Shown here piece by piece: positions 24,033 through 33,176 of a stretch of DNA of 59,628 nucleotides (positions are counted from its first letter, which is position 1; each line of letters begins with the position of its first letter). The notes under the pieces are model-generated. The model searched no databases, was not told where the DNA came from, and saw only the letters and a program-made list of their open reading frames with translations. Origin of the DNA: JAICND01 sp040905905. Its GTDB lineage: Bacteria; Actinomycetota; Acidimicrobiia; Spongiisociales; ZC4RG35. Both the position numbers and the translations under genes were made by a program. The stretch spans positions 1 to 59,628 of the forward strand of contig JBBDQN010000003.1 of the NCBI GenBank assembly GCA_040905905.1, read 5' to 3'.

Positions 24033-24884
24033 ATGGCAAACTTCACACCTTTGGCAGACCCAGCAGTAGTGGCGGAGAATCTGGTCCTCAGTCACGGCAA
24101 ACACACGACGATCGACACCTCCAACTTCGCTATCCCGGCCGGTGCCGTCACCGCCCTGATTGGGCCCAACGGTTCGGGCAAATCGACCCTGCTAAACGCC
24201 ATAGCGGGGCTCCACGCTCCCCTGTCAGGCCAGATCACGGTCACCGCGCCGGGTGGCCGGGCCCGCCGGATCGCCTACGTCCTCCAGGCAACCAAGGTCA
24301 ACGAAGTACTACCGATCACGGTCCGGGAGGTGGTGACGATGGGTCGCTACGCAACCACCGGAGCCTGGCGCAGACTCGGCAAGTCTGACCGGCAAGCAGT
24401 CGCCGTGGCGCTGGAACGTATGGATATCACCGACCTCGCCGACCGTCACCTCGGTGAACTATCCGGCGGACAACGCCAAAGGGTGTTCGTGGCCCAGGGT
24501 CTCGCCCAGGACCACGACCTCCTGCTCCTGGACGAACCGCTGACGGGACTCGATTTGGTTTCCGCCCAGGCCATCGACCAGGTGATCCACGACGAACCCG
24601 CCCAGGGATGCACCCTGGTCATGACCACCCACGAGTTGGCGGAGGCCCGGGCGGCTGACTATGTGATTCTGTTGGCCGGCCGGGTAGTGGCCGCCGGACC
24701 GCCGGAGGAGGTCCTGCTGATCGAACACCTCACTGCGGCTTACGGTTCGAGCCTGCTCCACGTCGACGGTGACAAGCACTTCATCGACGATCCAGCCCAC
24801 CGTCCGGTCCCCGGTCGGCACGTCCATCGGGAAATGACCATCCATGTCGAACCACCAGACGCACGGTTGCACGGCCCGGACTGA
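24033..24884 (+). CDS. metal ABC transporter ATP-binding protein
   Basis: A 283-residue ABC ATPase. Walker A is GPNGSGKST, the signature is LSGGQRQR, Walker B is LLLLDEPLTGLD, and the switch His lies in TTHEL. The C-terminal tail after about residue 225 is rich in His (KHFIDDPAHRPVPGRHVHRE), which might bind metal. ATG 24033 follows GAGGGGG at good distance. It is divergent from its binding protein and permease, all sharing the Zur-like box. Confidence 0.92.
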   Translation: MANFTPLADPAVVAENLVLSHGKHTTIDTSNFAIPAGAVTALIGPNGSGKSTLLNAIAGLHAPLSGQITVTAPGGRARRIAYVLQATKVNEVLPITVREVVTMGRYATTGAWRRLGKSDRQAVAVALERMDITDLADRHLGELSGGQRQRVFVAQGLAQDHDLLLLDEPLTGLDLVSAQAIDQVIHDEPAQGCTLVMTTHELAEARAADYVILLAGRVVAAGPPEEVLLIEHLTAAYGSSLLHVDGDKHFIDDPAHRPVPGRHVHREMTIHVEPPDARLHGPD

Positions 24885-24887
24885 CTC

Positions 24888-25679
24888 TCAGTTGCTACGG
24901 GCCTTCCAGATGGTGTGGATGGCGGCCGCCAGGACCCAGATGCCGAAAATGCGAGCGAGGGTGTCCGCCGGGATCCGTTGCGCGGCCAGCGCAGCGAGCG
25001 GAGCCATGATCACTCCACTAACTCCAAGAAGCCACACCACCCTCCACTCGACGTGAGAGTTGGCAACGTTGACCTTGGTGGCGGCGGCGGCAGTAAAGAT
25101 AATGGCAACCAGCGAGGTGCCCTCGGCGGAGTGTTGGCTCAAGCCGAGGAGATAAACCATGGCCGGTACCATGATCACTCCTCCGCCGATGCCTGCCAGC
25201 CCCGAGGCAACTCCTGCAATCACACCGATCAGGACAGCCACCAGGTAGCCAACCGGGGGTTCGATCAAGGGCTCGCCCGTGCTGATTCCCCCCCCGATCA
25301 ACAGTCTGATTCCGATCACAATCAGAAACGCCCCAAAAACGCGGGCCAGGGTGGGCCCCGACATCAGATTCATCCATCTGGCGCCGTAAGTGGCGCCGAC
25401 CACACCCCCGGCGCCAACTGCTAGCCCGTAGGGAATATCGACCGCCCCGGAAACCGCAAAGCCGATTGCCCCCGACGTCGCCACCAGCAGAATCGTCGCC
25501 AGCGAGATGGCGTTGGACTTATGCCGGGTATATCCAAGCGCGGCAAGCACCGGCACCATGATGATCCCGCCTCCGACACCCAACAGCCCAGCCAACACCC
25601 CGGTCGCGGCTCCCACCAGGACCAAAGCCCAGGCCGAGACAGATGGTGACGCCTTGTTCACCCCCCAACCAACCAGCAT
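24888..25679 (-). CDS. TauE/SafE-family membrane transporter
   Basis: A 263-residue protein with about eight helices in two homologous halves. Each half has the family glycine motif: GLLGVGGGIIMVPVLA near residues 30-46 and GLAGIGGGVIMVPAMV near 160-176. Such proteins export sulfite or organosulfur anions; the true substrate is unknown. Its start overlaps the end of the peptide-transporter ATPase gene by 22 nt, so it is in that operon. Confidence 0.88.
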   Translation of the reverse strand: MLVGWGVNKASPSVSAWALVLVGAATGVLAGLLGVGGGIIMVPVLAALGYTRHKSNAISLATILLVATSGAIGFAVSGAVDIPYGLAVGAGGVVGATYGARWMNLMSGPTLARVFGAFLIVIGIRLLIGGGISTGEPLIEPPVGYLVAVLIGVIAGVASGLAGIGGGVIMVPAMVYLLGLSQHSAEGTSLVAIIFTAAAATKVNVANSHVEWRVVWLLGVSGVIMAPLAALAAQRIPADTLARIFGIWVLAAAIHTIWKARSN

Positions 25680-26665
25680 GCTGCGGCGTGGCCCTCCCCG
25701 ACGGGCATGAGCCGGGGTTCATCGATGTGGCAGCGATCGAACACCACTGGACAGCGAGGGTTGAATCGACAACCCGGAGGGATGCGCCCCGGGTCGGGGG
25801 TTTCCCCGCTCAGGATGATCCGCGGTTTTCGTTGGGACGGATGAGGCACCGGAACCACTGACAACAAAGCCCTCGTATAGGGGTGGGAGGGAGTGGTGAG
25901 CACCGACAAAGTCGGACCGGTTTCCACGATCCTCCCCAGGTACATGACGGCGATCCGATCGCTGTAGGCGGCCACCGTCGACATGTCGTGGGTGATCATC
26001 ACTACCGCAATGCCCTGCTGACGGGCGAGGGAGGCCAGCAGGTTGAGGATGTCGGCCCGGATCGACACGTCAAGCATGGAAACGGGTTCGTCGGCGACCA
26101 ACACCTCGGGTTCCAGGGCGAGAGCCGAGGCGATCACGACACGTTGTCTTTGCCCACCCGACAACTCGTTGGGCCGTACACCCAGATATCGCTCCGGAGG
26201 CCGCAGCCCGGCCCGGTCAAGAGCGGTGGCGACGCGACTGACAAGCTCGGCTCCGGTGGCAGCCTTGTGCACCTGCAGAGGCTCGGCGACGATTTGACCC
26301 ACCGTCATCCGCGGGTTGAGAGACTCGTACGGATCTTGAAAGACCATTTGCATCTTCCGGCGCGAACGGCGGAGCTGGCCCGCACTGAGGTCCGCCAGGT
26401 TCTCTCCATGGACCAGAACCCTCCCTGCGCTGGGTGCGAGCAAACCCATGATCAGGTTGGCGGTCGTGGTCTTCCCGCAGCCCGACTCCCCCACCACTGC
26501 CAACACCTCTCCAGGGCGAAGCTCCAGGCTCACCTGGTCGACGGCCCGGACGTCGTTGTTGGGACGGCGGGCGATGAAATCGACCAATGACCGGGGACGG
26601 GGAAAACTCACCGAAACGGCATCGAGCTCCAGCACCGGATCAGCCACGCGCCCCCACCCTGTCAT
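25658..26665 (-). CDS. peptide/nickel ABC transporter ATPase (DppF/OppF type)
   Basis: About 335 residues. Walker A GESGCGKTT, signature LSGGQRQR, Walker B VLVADEPVSMLD and switch MITHDMS are complete. The C-terminal oligopeptide motif PPGCRFNPRCPVVFDRC holds three Cys, which in some Dpp/Opp ATPases bind an iron-sulfur cluster. ATG 26665 overlaps the upstream fusion gene by 26 nt; a GTG at 26647 is an alternative. It forms the second ATPase of the importer. Confidence 0.9.
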   Translation of the reverse strand: MTGWGRVADPVLELDAVSVSFPRPRSLVDFIARRPNNDVRAVDQVSLELRPGEVLAVVGESGCGKTTTANLIMGLLAPSAGRVLVHGENLADLSAGQLRRSRRKMQMVFQDPYESLNPRMTVGQIVAEPLQVHKAATGAELVSRVATALDRAGLRPPERYLGVRPNELSGGQRQRVVIASALALEPEVLVADEPVSMLDVSIRADILNLLASLARQQGIAVVMITHDMSTVAAYSDRIAVMYLGRIVETGPTLSVLTTPSHPYTRALLSVVPVPHPSQRKPRIILSGETPDPGRIPPGCRFNPRCPVVFDRCHIDEPRLMPVGEGHAAACWLVGG

Positions 26666-28517
26666 CGAGCAGGAAACATGCTGCCTCCCACCGATCGGCG
26701 ATCGGGTAAGACGGTGGTTTCTCGACGTGGCATCGGTCAAATGCTTGCGGACAACGGGGGGCAAAACGGCATCCAGGAGGAAGCTGGTCGGGACGGGGAG
26801 GTGTGCCGGGTATCGAAACGAGGGGGCGGGTGGGATCATCGAGATCGGGAAAGGCCTCGAGCAGCAACCTCGTGTAGGGATGACGGGGAGTGGTGAACAC
26901 CTCGTTCACGGCACCTTGTTCGGCCACGATCCCGCCGTACATGACCACAACTCGTTCACAGGTCTCGGCCACCAGGGCCAGGTCGTGGGTGATGAGGACC
27001 ATGCCCATCCCGAGCTGACGGCGCAATCGGTCGAGAAGCTCCATGACCTGTGCCTGGATCATCACGTCGAGCGCGGTGGTGGGCTCGTCAGCCACAATGA
27101 CTTCGGGGTCGCAGGCCAGCGCCAGAGCAATCATCGCCCGCTGTCGCATGCCCCCGGAGAACTGGTGTGGGTATTCGGAGCCGCGGTCCCGGTCGATGCC
27201 GACGAGTTGGAGGAGTTCACCCGCCCGCGACCGTGCCTCCGCCGCGGACACTTCGGGGAAGTGGGTTTGGACTGCCTCCACGATCTGATCTTCGACGCTC
27301 CGCACCGGGTTGAGGGCGTTCATGGCTCCCTGAAAGACCAGCGCCATGCGGGTCCATCTCGTCGCTCGGAGCTCGTCGTCGTCAAGGGCAAAGACGTTTT
27401 CGCCGTGGAGGTAGACGGCGCCGCCTACAACTTCACCGCCGGGGGGAAGCAAACGGAGGGCAGCCAGCATCGCCGTGGTCTTACCGGAGCCGGACTCTCC
27501 CACCAGGCCGACGGCTTCGCCTCGATCGACCTCGAACGTCAGGTCCTCCACGGCCCGTGCCCTAGTGCCGTTCGGCGCCACGAACTCCACGGTGAGGTTG
27601 CGCATCGACAGCGCCGAACGCGGAACCGCACCGGTGAGGGCCACCACCGGGGGTATCGGCTCGGGTTCGAGGTGGTGGCGCCCTTGGCGGGGGTTGACAA
27701 TGTCCTCGAGAGCGTTTCCGACCAGCGTCACCCCCAGGACTACCCAGACGATGGCGAGCCCGGGGGTGATCAGGGCCCACCAGGCCCCCGCCGACACCGC
27801 CCCCCGGTTGAAGGCATAGCTGAGCATCTGCCCCCAGGAGGTCACGGTGGGGTCGCCGAGACCGATGAAAGCGAGCGTCGACTCGGACAGAATCGCCAGG
27901 GATACGGTGAGCACCGTGTTGGCCAGCATCAAGGGAAGGACCTGGGGGAACACGTGGCGGCGGAGGATGTAGAAGTCGGTGGCACCGACCGCGCGGGCCC
28001 TGGTGACGAACTTGCGCTCACGGACCGACAACGTCTGGGCGCGCACCAGGCGTGCGGTCGTGGTCCAGCCGAGGACGCCAATTACCAGGATGATGTTGCG
28101 AAGGCTCTGGCCCACGATCGCCACGATCACGATCTGCAGGGCAAGGTCGGGGATGACGAGGAAGAAATCGGTGAATCTCATCAGGCCGTTTCCCAATTTC
28201 CCTCCGCGGAACCCGGCGACCAGCCCGATCACGCCACCGATAAAGAGGGCGATGATCGCACCGGAGAAGCCGACCAGCAGAGACACTCTTGCCCCGTAAA
28301 TGAGGAGGCTGAGGACGTCGTATCCGGCGTCATCGGTGCCCAGGGGATGCTCCGACGACGGGCCGTCATAGATGTCGTCGATGGTTGGCCTGATGTTTTC
28401 GTTCGGGTCGTACGGCGCCAGCAGCGGGGCGAACACCGCCACAACCACCGACACCGCCAGCATGACCGCACCCACCCGGCCCAGCCGGTGCGCCCACAGC
28501 TTTCGCAAAACGCTCAT
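26640..28517 (-). CDS. fused ABC permease (DppC type) and ATPase (DppD type)
   Basis: A single 625-residue protein. Residues about 1-285 are a DppC/OppC permease with an N-terminal helix, the HPLGTDDAGYDVLS segment and the EAA loop RARAVGATDFYILRRHVFP. After a linker rich in Pro/Glu (about 285-305) a complete ATPase follows: Walker A GESGSGKTT, signature FSGGMRQR, Walker B VIVADEPTTALD, and the C-terminal PPGCRFAPRCPQAFDRC. The two halves are normally separate genes. No stop or restart lies between them, so fusion looks genuine. ATG 28517 overlaps the DppB stop (4 nt). Confidence 0.9.
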   Translation of the reverse strand: MSVLRKLWAHRLGRVGAVMLAVSVVVAVFAPLLAPYDPNENIRPTIDDIYDGPSSEHPLGTDDAGYDVLSLLIYGARVSLLVGFSGAIIALFIGGVIGLVAGFRGGKLGNGLMRFTDFFLVIPDLALQIVIVAIVGQSLRNIILVIGVLGWTTTARLVRAQTLSVRERKFVTRARAVGATDFYILRRHVFPQVLPLMLANTVLTVSLAILSESTLAFIGLGDPTVTSWGQMLSYAFNRGAVSAGAWWALITPGLAIVWVVLGVTLVGNALEDIVNPRQGRHHLEPEPIPPVVALTGAVPRSALSMRNLTVEFVAPNGTRARAVEDLTFEVDRGEAVGLVGESGSGKTTAMLAALRLLPPGGEVVGGAVYLHGENVFALDDDELRATRWTRMALVFQGAMNALNPVRSVEDQIVEAVQTHFPEVSAAEARSRAGELLQLVGIDRDRGSEYPHQFSGGMRQRAMIALALACDPEVIVADEPTTALDVMIQAQVMELLDRLRRQLGMGMVLITHDLALVAETCERVVVMYGGIVAEQGAVNEVFTTPRHPYTRLLLEAFPDLDDPTRPLVSIPGTPPRPDQLPPGCRFAPRCPQAFDRCHVEKPPSYPIADRWEAACFLLDDRVGARG

Positions 28518-29512
28518 ACTTCCGTCACCCGCGGGTCAAGCCGCAGATAGAGCAACTCGGCGACGAGGTTGGCGGCAATCACCGAGATTGCCAGCAGGAG
28601 GAAGGCGCCCTGCAGAACCGGGTAGTCACGCTGGCTGACGGCATCGACCGTGAGCTTGCCGAGTCCCGGCCAGGAGAAGACCGTCTCGACCTGGATAGCA
28701 CCCGAAACCGTGAACCCGAGGTTGAGGGCGATGAGGGTGACGATGGGGAGCATGGCATTGCGAAACGCGTGTTTGCGGATGATCTCGACGACGGTCAGGC
28801 CCTTGGCCTTGGCGGTCTGGATGTAGTCCTCACCGAATACCTCGACCACCGAGCTCCTCATTACGAGCATGTACTCGCCCAGTAGCACCAAGGTGAAGGT
28901 CAGAGTCGGCAGGAACATATGGGCGCCGATGTCCCAGAATTGTTCGAAAAAACCGCCCTGGGCGCCAATCGTCACCCGGCCGCCTGAGGGGAATCCCAGA
29001 TATCGGCTGCCAAAGAACAGCAGCAGGATCCCGAGGAAAAAGGTCGGCAGAGCCCACATGAACAGGGAGAAAGTCAACGCTCCCACGTCAATCCTGGTCC
29101 CTCGCCGATAGGCAGCCCACAAACCCAGAGCCACTCCGGCCGCGATAGAGAGGATCTGGGCGGGCATAACTAGCCAGACCGTGTTCCGGAGGGCGTTACC
29201 GATCAAAGACGTCACTGTCCGATTATTGAAGGCGTATGAAGTGCCCAGATCACCTTCGGATAGCGCACTCAGATAGTGGAAGTACTGGCTATCGAAAGGG
29301 CTACCACCCTCCGTGTTGAGGAAAACGGGCCTGTCGAGGCCGAAGCGAAGGCGGGCTGCTTCCACAGCGGCCGCGGAAAGCCGAGGGTCCCTGACTCCCG
29401 CCTTGGCCGGGTCCCCGGGCAGGACACGGAACAGGAAGAAGTTGAAAGTGATGACGACCATCACAGTCACCAACGACCACAAGACCTTGCGAAGTAGGAG
29501 TCGCCCTCTCAT
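28514..29512 (-). CDS. peptide/nickel ABC transporter permease (DppB type)
   Basis: A 332-residue permease with six helices. The N-terminal ITFNFFLFRVLPGDPA motif is typical of DppB/OppB, and the EAA loop is AKAKGLTVVEIIRKHAFRNA. ATG 29512 has AGGGG 3-7 nt upstream; a GTG five codons earlier is less likely. It follows the binding-protein gene across a 17-bp hairpin. Confidence 0.92.
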   Translation of the reverse strand: MRGRLLLRKVLWSLVTVMVVITFNFFLFRVLPGDPAKAGVRDPRLSAAAVEAARLRFGLDRPVFLNTEGGSPFDSQYFHYLSALSEGDLGTSYAFNNRTVTSLIGNALRNTVWLVMPAQILSIAAGVALGLWAAYRRGTRIDVGALTFSLFMWALPTFFLGILLLFFGSRYLGFPSGGRVTIGAQGGFFEQFWDIGAHMFLPTLTFTLVLLGEYMLVMRSSVVEVFGEDYIQTAKAKGLTVVEIIRKHAFRNAMLPIVTLIALNLGFTVSGAIQVETVFSWPGLGKLTVDAVSQRDYPVLQGAFLLLAISVIAANLVAELLYLRLDPRVTEV

Positions 29513-29523
29513 AGTCCCCTGCT

Positions 29524-29581
29524 TCACCGAACCCGGGGTTCACGGACCCATAAGTGACGCCGCCAACCCCGGGTTCGGTGA
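29524..29581 (-). terminator. 17-bp hairpin between binding protein and permease genes
   Basis: TCACCGAACCCGGGGTT (29524-29540) pairs perfectly with AACCCCGGGTTCGGTGA (29565-29581) across a 24-nt loop. There is no T-run. In this position such a stem usually stops most transcripts, or protects the 3' end of the binding-protein mRNA, so that the binding protein is made in excess over the membrane parts. Confidence 0.75.
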
Positions 29582-29587
29582 TTCAGG

Positions 29588-31300
29588 TCATCCTGTCGCC
29601 TGAATCACGTTCAACGATGAAGGATCCTCGAGGGCGATGATGGGCGAGTCGACCAGCCACCCGGTGAAGGTGTCGGTGCGATACGCCTGAATTTTGGGGT
29701 AATACCAGGGGATGATGTAGGCGACGTCCTCGAGGGCGATCCGCTGCATCTCGACGATGAGCTCTCGTCGAGCCGCCGGGTCCAATTCCGATCCCTGCTG
29801 CACGTACAACTCGTCGTATGTCGGATTGCAATAGCCGGTCTCCGAGTACCCGCTCGGAATCTCGCTGCACAACATCACGCTGAGCAGGCCTTCGGGGTCC
29901 GTGTCGGATGTCCATGACCACAACATCACGTCGAAGTCGAAGGTCGGACAACAGATGGAGGTGAGAGCATCCGAGTCCAGACCCTGGATCTGAACGTTGA
30001 CTCCAATCTGCTCCCACCAGCCAGAGAGGGTGTCCGAGACGCGCGGATGCTCGTCATTGTCGGTCGGGTAATTCATGCGGAAGGTGAGGTCGCCGGTCGG
30101 TCCACAGTCGGCGGTGGGACACTCGCGGATGCCATCGCCATCGGTATCGATATAGCCGGCGTCCTCCAGCATCTGCGCGGCCGTCTCCAGGTTGAACTCG
30201 TAGTCTTGGGCTACCAATTCCTCGGCAAACCACGTGCCGAGCGATTTCGGAACGACACCGAGCCCCGGCTCGCCCAAACCCAGTAGCAGCGTGTCGATCA
30301 ACTGTTGTTTGTCCACGGCATGGGCAAGCGCCCGCCGGACTTGAAGGTCGCGGAGGGCGGGGTGGCCCGAACAGACGCCATCATCGGGCGGGCAGTTGGC
30401 GGGGTCGACCATGTTGAAGAAGATGTCGGCGAAGCGTCCGCCGTATTCCAGCCCGTCGACCACCGCCACATTTGCGTTGCCCTCGAGGGTGGGAATCGCC
30501 GTCGCCGGGAACTCGGTGATGGCATCGAGGTCGCTGTTGATCAGAGCCTGCACCCTGGCATCGGCGTTGGAGAAGGATTGGAGGATGATCTCATCCACAT
30601 TTGGCCTTCCTCCAAAGTAATCCGCGTTGGCCTCTACCCGAACAAACTCATCCTGGGAGTACTCGGCGAGTTTGAACGGCCCGGAGCCGATCATGGCATC
30701 GTTCGTGAAGGTCACCGGGTCCTCCACCTCCCAGATATGGCGGGGCAGTATGTACATCGCCGGAAGCCGATACTCAAACGCAGCCACCGGTGACTCCGAA
30801 GTCATCGTGATGGTGGTCTCGTCAACAGCAACGATTTCTGCCACCTCGGGAGTTTCGGGATCGTCGACCCAGGGGAAGAGATATGAAGGCGTAAACGGGA
30901 AGTCGGCGGTGTCCCGGTACAGGGTGAGGCTGTAGAGGACGTCCTGGGCGGTGAGGGGAGTCCCGTCGTGGAAGGTGATGTCATCACGAATCGTCAGTGT
31001 CCAGGTCAGGCCATCGTCCGAGACCGACCATTCGGTTGCGACCTCTGGTTCGAAATTGCCCTCCAGGTCGATATTGAGGAGGCTGTCGTACATCAGGTTG
31101 TAAAGGATGAAGTCCTCGACCAGAACTCCCAGCCCGGGATTGAGGTCGGCCGGGGCCCCGCCGTAACCGATCCGCACGGTGCCTCCGGCGACCGTTCCTC
31201 CAGTGGTAGTGGTGTCTTCTCCTGCGGTCCCACAAGCGGCCAGCACGATTGCGGTCAGCACCAACGAAGCCCACAGCTTGGAACGTCCCTTTTGATTCAC
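29588..31300 (-). CDS. ABC transporter solute-binding lipoprotein, family 5
   Basis: A 570-residue extracellular lipoprotein with lipobox VLAAC (Cys about 23) and a Thr/Gly linker. Family 5 (DppA/OppA-type) landmarks are the start of the mature domain VRIGYGGAPADLNPGLG, TFHDGTPLTAQDVLYSL, and FKLAEYSQDEFVRVEANADY. A GTG start with AGGAAA upstream is used; an ATG in another frame nearby is not. Some Cys-containing inserts (PANCPPDDGVCSGHP; CPTADCGPTG) probably form disulfides. Ligand unknown (peptide, nickel or sugar-type substrates are all known in the family). Confidence 0.92.
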   Translation of the reverse strand: MNQKGRSKLWASLVLTAIVLAACGTAGEDTTTTGGTVAGGTVRIGYGGAPADLNPGLGVLVEDFILYNLMYDSLLNIDLEGNFEPEVATEWSVSDDGLTWTLTIRDDITFHDGTPLTAQDVLYSLTLYRDTADFPFTPSYLFPWVDDPETPEVAEIVAVDETTITMTSESPVAAFEYRLPAMYILPRHIWEVEDPVTFTNDAMIGSGPFKLAEYSQDEFVRVEANADYFGGRPNVDEIILQSFSNADARVQALINSDLDAITEFPATAIPTLEGNANVAVVDGLEYGGRFADIFFNMVDPANCPPDDGVCSGHPALRDLQVRRALAHAVDKQQLIDTLLLGLGEPGLGVVPKSLGTWFAEELVAQDYEFNLETAAQMLEDAGYIDTDGDGIRECPTADCGPTGDLTFRMNYPTDNDEHPRVSDTLSGWWEQIGVNVQIQGLDSDALTSICCPTFDFDVMLWSWTSDTDPEGLLSVMLCSEIPSGYSETGYCNPTYDELYVQQGSELDPAARRELIVEMQRIALEDVAYIIPWYYPKIQAYRTDTFTGWLVDSPIIALEDPSSLNVIQATG

Positions 31301-31358
31301 GATTCATTTCCTTTCCGAAGGCGGAGCGCCGCAGCCGACGTTAACCGTTTGGCCCCCC

Positions 31359-32411
31359 TCAGGGGGTCCTCGCCAGACCTTCGAGGAAAGCCATGACCAG
31401 CGATCCCAGGGCCGCCAGATCGTATCCGCCCTCCTGGACGATGACGGTGGGCAGACCGGTCGATCCGATCATCTGACCTGCCCGGTTGAACCCGGCATGA
31501 GTCGCCTCGAAAGGACTTTCGGGGTCATCCGCCCACGCATCGACGCCCAGCGAGACAACCAAAGCATTGGACCCGGCAGCAAAGTGGATCAGGTCCTCGA
31601 CCGCCCTCAACCAATCGCCGTCACCGGTCCCAGGAGGAAGCGGGAGGTTGAGGTTGGCGGCATGGCCGGCACCGGCGCCGTGTTCGTCTTCAAAACCCAC
31701 AAAATGAGGGAAATAGCCGAAGGCAGGGCCGATGTGCACGGAGGCATAGCGAACGTCTGACCGGTCGTAGAAGATCTCCTGGGTTCCATTGCCGTGATGG
31801 GCATCGAGATCAATCACCGTCACAGAACCCCCGACCGCCTCAACCAGCTTTGCAGCCGCGATGGCGGCGTTGTTCAGGTAACAAGATCCTCCAAAGAAAT
31901 CGCGACCAGCATGATGACCGGGAGGTCGAACCGCCGCATAGACGGCCCGTTCGCCGGCTGCCAACAGGTCGACCGCAGTGACTGCACAACTGGCCGCGGC
32001 TTCGATGGCCTCCCAACTCCCCGGACCGATGAGAGTCATCGTGTCCATCGCGTACACGCCGGCGAGCGCGGCCACCGAGACCGGGCGTCGGGGGGGACGC
32101 CCCGGCGTAAGCGAGGCGAGAGGGAACACATACGGGACCACCCGATTTTGGCCTGGCTCCCGGGGATAATCGGATTGCTCCCATTTGGCCCAGGCCGTGC
32201 GCAAGAACTCGATCAACCCGGGATCGTGCACTGCCTCCAGCTCGGCGGCGGTGACCGGCCGGGGCGACACCAGTTTGTGACCGGCTAGGACGGCTGCTTG
32301 TTCGATCAGCTCGACCCGACGACCCACCTCGGTGCCGGGGATACGCACCCCGACCCAAATCTCCGCCGAAGGTTCATGCCGGAGTTGTACCGGGGAATAC
32401 ACGACTTTCAT
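31359..32411 (-). CDS. histone-deacetylase-like amidohydrolase
   Basis: A 350-residue member of the HDAC/acetylpolyamine amidohydrolase family. The active site shows RPPGHHAGR (tandem His), the zinc ligands in VIDLDAHHGNGT (Asp and His) and a third Asp region in SLGVDAWADDPES, with the catalytic Tyr replaced or near EGGYDL. In bacteria these enzymes remove acetyl groups from small amines such as polyamines, acetoin-pathway targets or drugs. It precedes the binding-protein gene by 58 nt on the same strand, so the transporter may supply its substrate (inference). Confidence 0.9.
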   Translation of the reverse strand: MKVVYSPVQLRHEPSAEIWVGVRIPGTEVGRRVELIEQAAVLAGHKLVSPRPVTAAELEAVHDPGLIEFLRTAWAKWEQSDYPREPGQNRVVPYVFPLASLTPGRPPRRPVSVAALAGVYAMDTMTLIGPGSWEAIEAAASCAVTAVDLLAAGERAVYAAVRPPGHHAGRDFFGGSCYLNNAAIAAAKLVEAVGGSVTVIDLDAHHGNGTQEIFYDRSDVRYASVHIGPAFGYFPHFVGFEDEHGAGAGHAANLNLPLPPGTGDGDWLRAVEDLIHFAAGSNALVVSLGVDAWADDPESPFEATHAGFNRAGQMIGSTGLPTVIVQEGGYDLAALGSLVMAFLEGLARTP

Positions 32412-32423
32412 TGTGCGAAGGCT

Positions 32424-33110
32424 TCATCGAGGGGAGGCGTAAGCCATCTCCCGGCGAAACTTCTTCCAGTCAGACTTCTTGGTCGACCACACCACATCAA
32501 TGACGACCTGGCCGACGGCAAGGAGCGCAAGCAGCGCTAACGCCCACGATTCGGCATCCATCGCCCACCCTGCTCCGAGACCGATCAGGGGAATCAGCTT
32601 GGTGGTTATGGCTCCAGACGCATGCATCCACGCCCTTTTGGAAGCAGGAATCCGGATATAGCTGGCGTAGTCGAGTTTCACCCCCGGTTGAGGACGGCTG
32701 GCGGTGCCGACGAACCAATGGGTGAACCGCATTCCTTGCAGTGTCCCCACTACGAGGTGGGTGAGGCCGTGGGTCGAAACCATAAGAGTGCCGGTCCCGG
32801 CCCCGAGCAGCAACGCCTGGGCCAGCCCGGTTTCTGAGTAGGCGCGACCGATTAGAAAGAAGCCCAGCGCCGTGGCCAGGACCATGACCGTGGTGCCGAC
32901 TGCGACCGGGACTTTGACCAGCGCCCACCGTTGGAACACCTCACCCTCGATGCGGCCGATGCGTTCGGCGTACTCGTCTATCCACTCAGGGCTGCCCTTG
33001 ACCGCGGCCACCGCCTTCGAAAACCCGGTCCCGGACAGATCCACCTTGCCGCTTCCAGTCAGACGTTTCTCCACCAATTCAAAAGCTGCCTCAACCTCAG
33101 ACCTGTCCAT
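32424..33110 (-). CDS. integral membrane protein, unknown function
   Basis: About 228 residues. A soluble N-terminus (about 1-60, acidic helix) is followed by helices near 68-90, 95-115, 170-185 and 190-208, with a conserved-looking STHGLTHLVVG segment and a cytosolic basic tail WSTKKSDWKKFRRE. Family not recognised. It is the first gene of the run that continues into the amidohydrolase 13 nt downstream, and is divergent from the gene at 33177. Confidence 0.65.
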   Translation of the reverse strand: MDRSEVEAAFELVEKRLTGSGKVDLSGTGFSKAVAAVKGSPEWIDEYAERIGRIEGEVFQRWALVKVPVAVGTTVMVLATALGFFLIGRAYSETGLAQALLLGAGTGTLMVSTHGLTHLVVGTLQGMRFTHWFVGTASRPQPGVKLDYASYIRIPASKRAWMHASGAITTKLIPLIGLGAGWAMDAESWALALLALLAVGQVVIDVVWSTKKSDWKKFRREMAYASPR

Positions 33111-33176
33111 CACCTAACGATATCCAACGCCGACGCACCCCTTGTCTCGGTGCTCGACAGCCGGTACAACAACGAC

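Noticed and set aside
26448..28550. A 700-codon open frame on the plus strand across the ABC importer
   Set aside because: It is antisense to genes with complete Walker, signature and permease motifs and has no recognisable domain; open antisense frames are common in high-GC DNA.
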